NCBI GenBank assembly: GCA_036500145.1
Contig: DASYCO010000063.1
Location: 1 to 12,651 of the forward strand
Source of the DNA: CAMAVH01 sp036500145
Lineage (GTDB): Bacteria > Pseudomonadota > Alphaproteobacteria > SMXQ01
Direction of reading: 5' to 3'
Length of the DNA: 12,651 nt
Part shown: in pieces, positions 6,005 through 11,905 of the stretch
Position numbering within the stretch: position 1 is the first letter of the stretch
Layout of the letters: each line of letters opens with the position of its first letter
The notes under the pieces: model-generated
Seen by the model: only the letters and a program-made list of their open reading frames with translations
The model's database searches: none
Told to the model about the DNA's origin: nothing
Made by a program: the position numbers and the translations under genes

Positions 6005-6817
6005 ATGACGCGCGCCCTCCTGGCCTTTGGGATATGGATCTATGCGAGCTTGGCGATGACGCTGCAGTCGGAGGCGGCCGCCGTGCCCCTGCCCGCGTCC
6101 CTGACCCGGGGCGAGACGGCGACCGTCGTCGAGGTGGTCGACGCCGACACGGTGCGGCTCGACGACGGCGACGGAAAGCCCGGGCGCCAGGTGCGGCTCG
6201 TCGGCACCCAGGGGCCGAAGCTGCCGCTCGGCCGGCCCAATTACCCGACCTGGCCGCTGGCGCCCGAGGCGCGCGCCCATCTGGTCGGCCTGGTCCAAGG
6301 CAAGCGCGTCACCCTGCATTACGGCGGCGCGCGCGAGGACCGCTACGGCCGCATCCTCGCGCATCTGACGACGGAGGACGGCACCTGGATTCAGGGCGCC
6401 ATGCTCGCCGACGGCTTCACGCGCGTCTACACCTTCGCCGACAACCGCAGCGCCATTCCCGAGATGCTGGCCCTCGAAGCGCAGGCGCGCGCCGCCAAGC
6501 GCGGCATCTGGGCCAACGCCTACTACCGCATCCGCAAGCCCGACGACCTCAAGGGCGCGGCCGACAGCTTCCAGATCGTCGAGGGCCGCGTGCTGCAGGC
6601 GACGGCGACGCGCGACCGCGCCTACCTCAACTTCGGCGCCGACTACAAGACCGACTTCACCGTCTCCATCGCCAAGCGCGACTTCAAGGCCTTCGGCCGC
6701 GCCTTCGACCCCAAGCGCTTCGCCAACCATGTCGTGCGCGTGCGCGGCTGGATCGAATCGATCAACGGCCCCGCCATCGACGCGACCCACCCCGAGCAGA
6801 TCGAGGTTCTCGAATGA
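6005..6817 (+). CDS. Exported SNase-fold (thermonuclease-like) protein, catalytic Glu replaced
   Basis: 270 residues with an N-terminal hydrophobic signal (about 4-26). An SNase-like OB-fold domain spans about 37-172. VVDADTVRL (Asp46, Asp48) matches the first metal-binding strand, QVRLVG carries the Arg35 equivalent (Arg64), and DRYGR carries the Arg87 equivalent (Arg116). However, the segment that should read D-x-P-E is TQGPK, so the calcium ligand Asp40 is Gln69 and the general base Glu43 is Lys72. Nuclease activity is therefore doubtful. A second small domain (about 188-270), possibly another OB-like fold, follows. Its stop codon overlaps the start of the M48 protease gene (ATGA), so the two are coupled and probably act in the same compartment. 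I believe similar Q/K variants occur in alphaproteobacterial relatives, from memory only. Confidence 0.8.
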   Translation: MTRALLAFGIWIYASLAMTLQSEAAAVPLPASLTRGETATVVEVVDADTVRLDDGDGKPGRQVRLVGTQGPKLPLGRPNYPTWPLAPEARAHLVGLVQGKRVTLHYGGAREDRYGRILAHLTTEDGTWIQGAMLADGFTRVYTFADNRSAIPEMLALEAQARAAKRGIWANAYYRIRKPDDLKGAADSFQIVEGRVLQATATRDRAYLNFGADYKTDFTVSIAKRDFKAFGRAFDPKRFANHVVRVRGWIESINGPAIDATHPEQIEVLE

Positions 6818-8307
6818 CCCAGCGCAACATGTGGCGCGGCGCGCTCGCGCTGTCCCTCCTGCTCTCCGCCGGCGGGCTCGCCGGCTGCACGACCAATCCG
6901 GCGACCGGCGAGAGCATGCTCTCGCTCATGTCGCCGCAGGACGAGCAGAAGGTCGGCGACCAGGAGCATCCCAAGCTGGTCGAGGAGTTCGGCGGCGAAT
7001 ACCAGAGCCCCGAGCTGACGCGCTACGTCGACAGCGTCGGCCAGCTGCTCGCCCGCACCTCCGAGCTGCCCGACCAGAAGTTCAGCTTCACCGTGCTCGA
7101 TTCCGACATCGTCAACGCCTTCGCCCTGCCCGGCGGCTACGTGCATGTGTCGCGCGGCCTGCTGGCGCTCGCCAACAGCGAGGCCGAGGTCGCCGGCGTC
7201 ATGGCGCACGAGATCGGCCATGTCACGGCGCGCCATTCAGCGCAGCGCTACAACCAGACCATGGGCGCCAACATCCTGTCGGCGATCCTCGGCATCGGGC
7301 TCGGCAGCGTCGGCCAGCAGATCGGCAGCGCCGCCAGCAGCTACTACCTGGCGAGCTATTCGCAGGACCAGGAATTCCAGGCCGACAGCCTCGGCGTGCG
7401 CTACCTGCGCCGCGCCGGCTACGACGTGCAGGCGATGGCGGACTTCCTCGCCAGCCTGCGCGCGCAGTCGCAGCTCGAGGCGGAAGTGGCCGGCCTGCCG
7501 CCGGGCACGGTCGACGCCAGCGACATCATGGCGAGCCATCCGCGCACGCTCGACCGCGTGCAGCGCGCCATGGCGGAAGCCGGCGGCGGCGCGCCGGTCA
7601 AGGACCCGATGGACGGCCGCGACGTCTACCTGCGCAAGATCCACGGCATGATCTACGGCGATTCGCCCGAGCAGGGCTACGCGCGCGGCACGCGCTTCAC
7701 CCATCCGCTGCTGCGCTTCGCCTTCGACGTGCCGCAGGGCTTCCGCCTCGTCAACGGGGCGACCGCCGTGCAGGCGCGCGGGCCACAGGGCGCAGGCATC
7801 CTGTTCGACATGAAGAAGGTCGGCGCTGGTGGCATGGCGAGCTACCTCGCCAGCGTCTGGGCGCGCGGCGCCAACCTCCAGCAGGTCGACACGATCTCGG
7901 TCAACGGCATGGAGGCGGCGACGGCGCAGTTCCGCGGCAGCAACGGCAGCGAGGTGCGCGACGTCCGCCTCGTCGCCATCCGCTTCGACGCCGAGCAGGT
8001 GGCGCGCATGGTCTTCCTCACCGCGCCGCAGCAGACGGCGTCGCTCTCCGAGGCCCTGCGCACGACGACCTACAGCTTTCGCAAGCTGACGGCGGCGCAG
8101 GCGGCGGCGGTCAAGCCGCTGCGCGTCGCCGTGACGCGCGTCGGCGCCGGCGACACGGTCGACCGCCTCGCCGCGCGCATGGCCTTCCCCGACCGCCAGG
8201 TCGAGCGCTTCCGCGTGCTCAACGGCCTGCAGCCCAACGAAGGCCTAAAGGCCGGGCAGCTCGTGAAGATCGTCGTCGAGGGCGACGTCGGCCAGCAGCC
8301 ATCGTAG
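6814..8307 (+). CDS. M48 family zinc metalloprotease lipoprotein with LysM-like C-terminus
   Basis: 497 residues. The N-terminus is a lipoprotein signal with lipobox LAGC (Cys25), so it is anchored in a membrane facing the periplasm. The zinc site HEIGH (His132, Glu133, His136) is followed by QEFQAD (Glu187, third ligand), as in the BepA/LoiP-type M48B peptidases that handle misassembled outer-membrane proteins. A middle region (about 260-430) contains no motif I recognise. The last 50 residues (VGAGDTVDRLAARM to LKAGQLVKIV) look like a LysM peptidoglycan-binding repeat. The start ATG at 6814 overlaps the upstream stop; the open frame further upstream is a shadow of the nuclease gene. Its 3' end overlaps the convergent molybdenum-carrier gene by 63 bp. 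Envelope quality control is the likely role. Confidence 0.9.
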   Translation: MTQRNMWRGALALSLLLSAGGLAGCTTNPATGESMLSLMSPQDEQKVGDQEHPKLVEEFGGEYQSPELTRYVDSVGQLLARTSELPDQKFSFTVLDSDIVNAFALPGGYVHVSRGLLALANSEAEVAGVMAHEIGHVTARHSAQRYNQTMGANILSAILGIGLGSVGQQIGSAASSYYLASYSQDQEFQADSLGVRYLRRAGYDVQAMADFLASLRAQSQLEAEVAGLPPGTVDASDIMASHPRTLDRVQRAMAEAGGGAPVKDPMDGRDVYLRKIHGMIYGDSPEQGYARGTRFTHPLLRFAFDVPQGFRLVNGATAVQARGPQGAGILFDMKKVGAGGMASYLASVWARGANLQQVDTISVNGMEAATAQFRGSNGSEVRDVRLVAIRFDAEQVARMVFLTAPQQTASLSEALRTTTYSFRKLTAAQAAAVKPLRVAVTRVGAGDTVDRLAARMAFPDRQVERFRVLNGLQPNEGLKAGQLVKIVVEGDVGQQPS

Positions 8308-8751
8308 ATATTCGCGCGCCAGGGCCTGAATGCCCGGCGCGTTCGATTCGCGCGGCCCCGCGATATTAAGCACGAGGCTGGCGCCGACCGACCCCAGCCA
8401 GTTGTTCACCGCCTGCGGATCGGGCTTGAGCACGAGGTCGATGCGCAAGGCTGGCCGTCCGAGTTCGGCGGCGACGGCCAACGTGTGGTCCGTGCCCTTG
8501 TCGGACGCACCGTTCACCATGACCAACGTGACGTCCGAATCGCGGACGTTGAGGCGCGTGCGTTCCGCCACGTCGGCGGTCGCGGTCTCCATGAGCGGAT
8601 AGCGGTCGGGGATGACGCCGCCCTCGGCGAGACGGCCCTTGGGGCACCAGCCCCCGCAGGGAATGCGCCGCGCGAGCGCCACGTCGAGCGCGGCGCGGTC
8701 GACGCCGGCCTGGCCGCCCGAGACGATCTTGCGCAGGCGCCAGCCTGTCAT
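8245..8751 (-). CDS. Putative molybdenum-cofactor carrier protein, copy 1
   Basis: 168 residues, no signal peptide. It resembles the family known as putative molybdenum carrier (cpMoCo), a Rossmann-like fold related to LOG/YpsA proteins that in plants and algae binds and stores molybdenum cofactor. Motifs are SGGQAGVDRAALDVA (11-25), the glycine-rich loop, GGWCPKGR (33-40), RYPLMET (50-56), and the second loop GTDHTLAVA (about 86-94). It is the second of two tandem paralogs on this strand, 48 bp after the other. Its last 63 bp overlap the 3' end of the M48 gene in antisense, and the reading is supported because the paralog ends at nearly the same point. The bacterial role is not established to my knowledge, so carrier function is inference from family naming. 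Confidence 0.75.
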   Translation of the reverse strand: MTGWRLRKIVSGGQAGVDRAALDVALARRIPCGGWCPKGRLAEGGVIPDRYPLMETATADVAERTRLNVRDSDVTLVMVNGASDKGTDHTLAVAAELGRPALRIDLVLKPDPQAVNNWLGSVGASLVLNIAGPRESNAPGIQALAREYLRWLLADVALDDDLHELPGL

Positions 8752-8799
8752 GACCGATGTCCGTTCATGACGGCCAGCGTAGCACGGCGCCCAGCGTTG

Positions 8800-9300
8800 C
8801 TAGGCGCCGGCCTGATGGACGTTGTGGTAAGGCACCTCGCGCAGCAGCGCGCGCAGATAGTGGCGCGCCGATTCATAGACGCCGGGAACGGTGGATTCGC
8901 GCGAGCCGGCGACGGTGAGCGTGATGCCGCCCTTCATCTTGGCGAGCCAGTCGATGACGTCCTGCGGGTCCGGCCCGGCGGCGAGGTCGACGGTGATGAT
9001 CGGCTTGTGCATCTGGTTGGCGAGATAGAGCATGTGGCGGCTGCCCATGCCTGGATTGCGCACGTAGAGCAGCATGACCGCGTCGCCAGCCTTGATGTTG
9101 AGGCGCGTCGCCTCGTTGTGGTCGGGCGATTCGGTCTCTTCCAGCGGATAGCGCGTCGGAATCTCGCCGTCTTCGGCGCGCCGGCCGTGGGGGCACCAGC
9201 CGCCGCAGGAAATGCCGAGGGCGAGCGCCACGTCGAGGGCGGCGCGGTCGACGCCGGTCTCGCCTTCCGAGATGACCTTGCGCAGGTACCAGTCTTCCAT
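8800..9300 (-). CDS. Putative molybdenum-cofactor carrier protein, diverged copy 2
   Basis: 166 residues, a clear paralog of the next gene (same length; VDRAALDVALA, GGWCP, RYPL and the C-terminal S/P-RES block are shared). The two glycine-rich loops are altered: SEGETG in place of SGGQAG, and GSRHMLYLA in place of GTDHTLAVA, which may change or abolish ligand binding. The start is ATG at 9300, since residues further upstream in the frame have no counterpart in the paralog; AAGG lies about eight bases before it. That ribosome-binding sequence is inside one arm of a 15-bp perfect inverted repeat (9308-9426), so it could be masked in longer transcripts. It probably forms one unit with the following paralog. 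Confidence 0.75.
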   Translation of the reverse strand: MEDWYLRKVISEGETGVDRAALDVALALGISCGGWCPHGRRAEDGEIPTRYPLEETESPDHNEATRLNIKAGDAVMLLYVRNPGMGSRHMLYLANQMHKPIITVDLAAGPDPQDVIDWLAKMKGGITLTVAGSRESTVPGVYESARHYLRALLREVPYHNVHQAGA

Positions 9301-9307
9301 GGCCGTG

Positions 9308-9426
9308 CCTTGCTTGCCGGATCGCGGACAGCTCGCGACCCTGCCATTCAAGCAGGACTTGGTTAATGGGCGGTTAATCGGGCTTGCGGCGTCCCTCGGC
9401 CGAAGACCGCAATCCGGCAAGCAAGG
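9308..9426. repeat. 119-bp unit bounded by 20-bp inverted repeats
   Basis: CCTTGCTTGCCGGAT (9308-9322) and its exact complement (9412-9426) form 15-bp perfect arms. After one mismatch the pairing continues for four more bases (GCGG, 9324-9327, with CCGC, 9407-9410). About 79 bp lie between, holding a TTAA-N7-TTAA site. The unit fills nearly the whole gap between the DUF1491 gene and the Mo-carrier pair. It resembles a small MITE-like element or a large RNA stem; no target-site duplication is evident. Confidence 0.6.
9363..9377. promoter_or_regulatory. Candidate CtrA-binding site (TTAA-N7-TTAA)
   Basis: TTAA (9363-9366), seven bases, TTAA (9374-9377); on the minus strand TTAACCGCCCATTAACC. 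This matches the alphaproteobacterial CtrA full-site form in otherwise GC-rich DNA. It lies about 65-75 bp upstream of the Mo-carrier copy 2 start. I see no clear -10 at the expected distance. Confidence 0.4.
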
Positions 9427-9451
9427 TCCTACGAGCCGCTAATCGGGCTTG
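9375..9451. repeat. 12-bp direct repeat, second copy containing the DUF1491 stop
   Basis: TAATCGGGCTTG occurs at 9375-9386 and again at 9440-9451. On the minus strand the second copy encodes the last codons and the stop of the DUF1491 gene (Lys-Pro-Asp-stop), and the first copy repeats them downstream with TAA in place of TAG. It looks like a short duplication of the gene's 3' end overlapping the inverted-repeat unit. Confidence 0.5.
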
Positions 9452-9771
9452 TAACGACCTGCCGAATCCTCGACTTCGATCACCCAGAGGTCGGGGTCGC
9501 GACCGGTCTGGCGGGCGACATAGGCGTCGGCCTCTTCCGCCGTCACCGGCGCGTCGCCGAGGGCGGGCTGCCAGCTGCGCTTGCCGGCGGCGTCATATTC
9601 GCGAGCCAGGATGACGACGCCCTTCATGCCCTTGTCGATGCGCAGCAGCACCGCGCCGGCATCGGCGTCGCCCCGCTTGACGACGGTGAAGGGAATGGCC
9701 GCGAGGTCGCAGAGGCGCAATTGCGTCTGCACCCAGAAGCCCGTGCGCAGGCGCGGCTCGTCGTCGCTCAT
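9439..9771 (-). CDS. DUF1491 family protein
   Basis: 110 residues, small, soluble and without a signal peptide. It matches the DUF1491 family, which I know from Alphaproteobacteria: RLRTGFWVQTQLRLC near the N-terminus, a VVKRGDADAGAVLLRI strand, WQPALGDAPVTAEEADAYVARQ and the end DPDLWVIEVED. The function of the family is unknown. The ATG at 9771 overlaps the stop of the upstream phosphatase-fold gene (TGATG), so translation is coupled; the frame upstream of this ATG is a shadow of that gene (runs of Arg). Members are described only as conserved hypothetical proteins. Confidence 0.85.
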   Translation of the reverse strand: MSDDEPRLRTGFWVQTQLRLCDLAAIPFTVVKRGDADAGAVLLRIDKGMKGVVILAREYDAAGKRSWQPALGDAPVTAEEADAYVARQTGRDPDLWVIEVEDSAGRYKPD

Positions 9772-10610
9772 CAGGCCGTGACCATGTCGACGACTTCGCC
9801 GTTCGCGGCGAAGCAGGCAGCGAGCAGCTGGCCGCCGAAGCCGGCGCCGCCGTCGACGGTCGCGGTGCGGACGCCTTGCACGACGCCGGGAACCGCCGGC
9901 GCGCCCGTGGGCTTGGCGCCGCGCACGACGCGCGCATAGCCGTCGAAGGGCGCGGCGTCCGGCGCTTCGAGCGCGGCGAAGCCGGGGCCGCCCCACCAGA
10001 GCGCGTCGTCCTGCGCCGACAGCGGCTGCGTTGCATCGATGCCGGCGCTGACGAAGAGCAGCCCGCTGTCATCGGTGAAGGCGGCGCGCTTGAGGGAAGC
10101 CATGAAATCCGCATGGCCCGGCGCCTGGTTCATCGTCTGTCGCAGCTTCTGCGTCCATTTGGTGATGGCGACGGCGCCCTGGCGCGTCACCGACAGGCCT
10201 TCGTTGGCGACGCCGCCGTAAGCGGCGAGCGTCTGGCCGAGGCCCTGCCCGAGCGTCCATTGCAGGACTTCGGCGGGATTGGTGGCGAACTGGAGCTGCA
10301 GCGTCTTGTGCCACATCTCCTCCTGGCAGCCGCGCAGGAAGACGACGTCGGCGGCGAACATGCCGGCGAGCGCGATGACGCGGCGGCGGAAGGCGACCAG
10401 CTCGTCGAGGGTGGCGCGCACGGCGCTGCCGCGGCCGAGGTAGTTGCCGAGATAGACGAGGCGGTCGTTGCTTTGGAGGCGTTCGGCGATCTGGCCGTGC
10501 AGCAGGGCAAGACGCTCGGCCTCGCCATGGATCGCGGACACCGCCCAGACTCGGCGGGCCGGGCTTCGGGAGGGCCAGCGCAGGGCCGCAAAGACTTTAC
10601 TGTCCGCCAT
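9771..10610 (-). CDS. Metallophosphoesterase-fold protein with degenerate metal site (probable pseudophosphatase)
   Basis: 279 residues that follow the layout of bacterial PPP-type Ser/Thr phosphatases, but nearly every ligand is changed. GDIHG is SAIHG (25-29, only His28 kept), GDYVDRG is GNYLGRG (55-61), RGNHE is RGCQEE (93-98), the HAG metal-binding His is Ser188 (VSAGI), and the late GHTP is GAKP (231-234). The final TVDGGAGFGGQLLAACF still resembles the family's closing strand, so the fold seems intact. The gene is full length and undisrupted, which speaks against recent decay. The start ATG at 10610 has GAGG four bases upstream; the preceding promoter supports this. It is coupled to the DUF1491 gene that follows. 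The likely role is a non-catalytic binding protein, which is inference. Confidence 0.75.
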   Translation of the reverse strand: MADSKVFAALRWPSRSPARRVWAVSAIHGEAERLALLHGQIAERLQSNDRLVYLGNYLGRGSAVRATLDELVAFRRRVIALAGMFAADVVFLRGCQEEMWHKTLQLQFATNPAEVLQWTLGQGLGQTLAAYGGVANEGLSVTRQGAVAITKWTQKLRQTMNQAPGHADFMASLKRAAFTDDSGLLFVSAGIDATQPLSAQDDALWWGGPGFAALEAPDAAPFDGYARVVRGAKPTGAPAVPGVVQGVRTATVDGGAGFGGQLLAACFAANGEVVDMVTA

Positions 10611-10641
10611 CGATCCTCGGGTTCGCGCAGAACGGGCCCGC

Positions 10642-10670
10642 AGTTTACCAACTATGGCCGGACGAACCAA
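10642..10670 (-). promoter_or_regulatory. Promoter of the phosphatase-fold/DUF1491 pair
   Basis: TTGGTT (10670-10665), 17 bp, TAAACT (10647-10642) on the minus strand, about 32 bases before the ATG at 10610. Spacing is ideal and the position, between the carD terminator and the gene, is right. The hexamers are only moderately close to consensus. Confidence 0.45.
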
Positions 10671-10692
10671 AGGAAGAGAACGGAAGCGAAGA

Positions 10693-10719
10693 CGCCGCGG
10701 CCCATGCAGGTCCGCGGCG
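10693..10719 (-). terminator. Probable terminator of carD
   Basis: Fourteen bases past the carD stop, CGCCGCGG (10693-10700) pairs perfectly with CCGCGGCG (10712-10719) around an 11-base loop. On the minus strand it is followed by a pyrimidine-rich tract (TCTTCGCTTCCGTTCTCTTCC region) rather than a clean T-run. A GC-rich genome could use it as an imperfect intrinsic terminator. Confidence 0.45.
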
Positions 10720-10732
10720 CGACATCACGGGC

Positions 10733-11641
10733 CTAGGCGGCCTTCAGCATGTCTTCCAGGCGCTGCATCGCCACTTCGCGGTCGGTCTTCTCGACGGCGG
10801 CCAGTTCGCGCGCCAGGCGGTCGAGCGCCGATTCATAGATTTGCCGCTCGCTGTAGGACTGGTCGGGCTGGCCGGCGTTGCGGTGCAGGTCGCGCAGCAC
10901 CTCGGCGATCGACACCGGATCGCCGGAGTTGATCTTCGCCTCGTATTCCTGGGCGCGGCGGCTCCACATGGCGCGGCTGGTGCGCGAGCGGCCCTTCAGG
11001 GTCGTCAGCGCCACGTCCATCTGCTGGCGCGAGCTGAGCTTGCGCAGGCCGGAGGCCTTCGCCTTCTCGATCGGCACGCGCAGCGTCATCTTTTCCTTGT
11101 CGAAGCGGATGATGATGAGCTTCAGCTCATGGCCGGCAATGCTCTGGTTCTCGATGGCATCGACGCGGCCCACGCCATGCGTCGGGTAGACGACATAGTC
11201 GCCGGCGACGAAATCGATGTGGATGACCTTGGGCGGCTCGGGCTTCTTGACGACGACGGGAACCGGAGCAGGAGCCGGCGCAGGCTCCGGCTTCTTGACG
11301 GACTCGGGTTTACGCAACGCTTCGACTTTCTTGTTCGCCTCGACTTTGACCGTTTCGGGCTTCTTCGCGGGCTCGGGCTTTTTGACGACCGGCTTGGCGA
11401 CAAGCTTGGGGGCGGCCTTGGGGGCGACGGCCGTCTTGGCAGACGGCTTGGCCGCAACGGCGGGCTTCTTGGCCGGCGCCGGCGCGGGCTTCTTCTTCGC
11501 CACCGGCTTCTTCACGGCGGCGACGATCTTCTTGGCCACGGCCTTGAGCTTGCTCGGCGCGGCGGCTTTCTTGGCAGGCGCCGGCTTCTTGCCGGCCGCG
11601 GGCTTTTTCACGGTCACCTTCTTTTTCGACGTGCTCGGCAC
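10733..11641 (-). CDS. carD: CarD/CdnL-family RNA polymerase-binding regulator with histone H1-like N-terminal tail
   Basis: 302 residues. Residues about 1-140 are a low-complexity Lys/Pro/Ala-rich tail with repeated KKPA and PAKK units, like histone H1 C-terminal tails. Residues about 143-200 are the CarD RNA polymerase-interacting domain (FVAGDYVVYPTHGVGRV to RVPIEKA). The rest is the helical DNA-contacting domain, including MWSRRAQEYEAKINSGD with the conserved Trp (226). CarD/CdnL binds the polymerase beta subunit and stabilises open promoter complexes, notably at rRNA promoters. I chose GTG at 11641 because a perfect AAGGAG lies seven bases upstream; the frame extends to a TTG at 11791 without family resemblance. 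The gene lies downstream of fdxA on the same strand, separated by a terminator and an FNR-type box, so it is probably transcribed on its own. The usual CdnL is about 160-170 residues; the excess is the tail. Confidence 0.92.
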   Translation of the reverse strand: MPSTSKKKVTVKKPAAGKKPAPAKKAAAPSKLKAVAKKIVAAVKKPVAKKKPAPAPAKKPAVAAKPSAKTAVAPKAAPKLVAKPVVKKPEPAKKPETVKVEANKKVEALRKPESVKKPEPAPAPAPVPVVVKKPEPPKVIHIDFVAGDYVVYPTHGVGRVDAIENQSIAGHELKLIIIRFDKEKMTLRVPIEKAKASGLRKLSSRQQMDVALTTLKGRSRTSRAMWSRRAQEYEAKINSGDPVSIAEVLRDLHRNAGQPDQSYSERQIYESALDRLARELAAVEKTDREVAMQRLEDMLKAA

Positions 11642-11845
11642 GATCCAGCTCCTTGCGACAAAACCGGGTCGGTCGGGTGACGCAAACCCTGGAGCGGCAA
11701 CCCCTTGGATTGTCAGGAGAGGCTGGCCGCTTGCCTGTTTTGTTCGAAGAGGGTGCCCCGTCGTCAGGCGGACCTGCCGCGCGGAGCGCAACCGGCTGCT
11801 TACACAGCCAATTTCATAGGTAAGAAGTGTAACAGAAGAAGGGCC

Positions 11846-11854
11846 AAAATAACA
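11846..11854 (-). promoter_or_regulatory. Possible extended -10 for carD
   Basis: TGTTATTTT on the minus strand (TG, one base, TATTTT). The implied start at about 11839 puts the centre of the FNR box (11898.5) near -60, close to the class I activator distance of -61.5. There is no good -35, as would be expected for an activator-dependent promoter. Confidence 0.3.
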
Positions 11855-11891
11855 GGCTTGCCGATCCCATTACAGAAATGGCGGCAATTGA

Positions 11892-11905
11892 TTGATTTAA
11901 ATCAA
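11892..11905. promoter_or_regulatory. FNR/FixK-type box upstream of carD
   Basis: TTGATTTAAATCAA fits the TTGAT-N4-ATCAA consensus exactly and is embedded in the 16-bp perfect palindrome ATTGATTTAAATCAAT (11891-11906). FNR, FixK and related CRP/FNR-family regulators use this site for oxygen or redox control. It lies after the fdxA terminator, so carD is the only neighbouring gene it can plausibly serve in this window. Confidence 0.65.

Noticed and set aside
5351..6790. 479-residue minus-strand open frame spanning the iminopeptidase start and the nuclease gene
   Set aside because: It crosses two real genes in the wrong frame and shows only low-complexity composition.
5956..6813. N-terminal extension that would make the M48 protein 783 residues
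   Set aside because: The extension is a shadow of the nuclease gene; a lipoprotein signal begins right at the coupled ATG at 6814.
6729..8369. 546-residue plus-strand open frame overlapping the M48 gene
   Set aside because: Arg/Ala/Pro-rich translation in the +1 frame of a gene with clear HEIGH and lipobox motifs.
8440..8560. Possible defence or toxin system in the short genes at 8245-9300
   Set aside because: The products match the Mo-carrier/LOG-like fold rather than any toxin, nuclease or defence effector.
8485..9366. 293-residue plus-strand open frame opposite the two Mo-carrier genes
   Set aside because: Antisense shadow; internal similarity only reflects that the genes beneath are paralogs.
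11240..11630. Repeated CTTCTTG-like units suggesting a tandem repeat or CRISPR-like array
   Set aside because: They are codons of the Lys/Pro/Ala tail of CarD; spacing is irregular and there are no spacers.
10841..11680. 279-residue plus-strand open frame opposite carD, rich in Leu, Gly and Arg
   Set aside because: Antisense of the Lys/Pro/Ala repeats and the CarD core; no independent signal.
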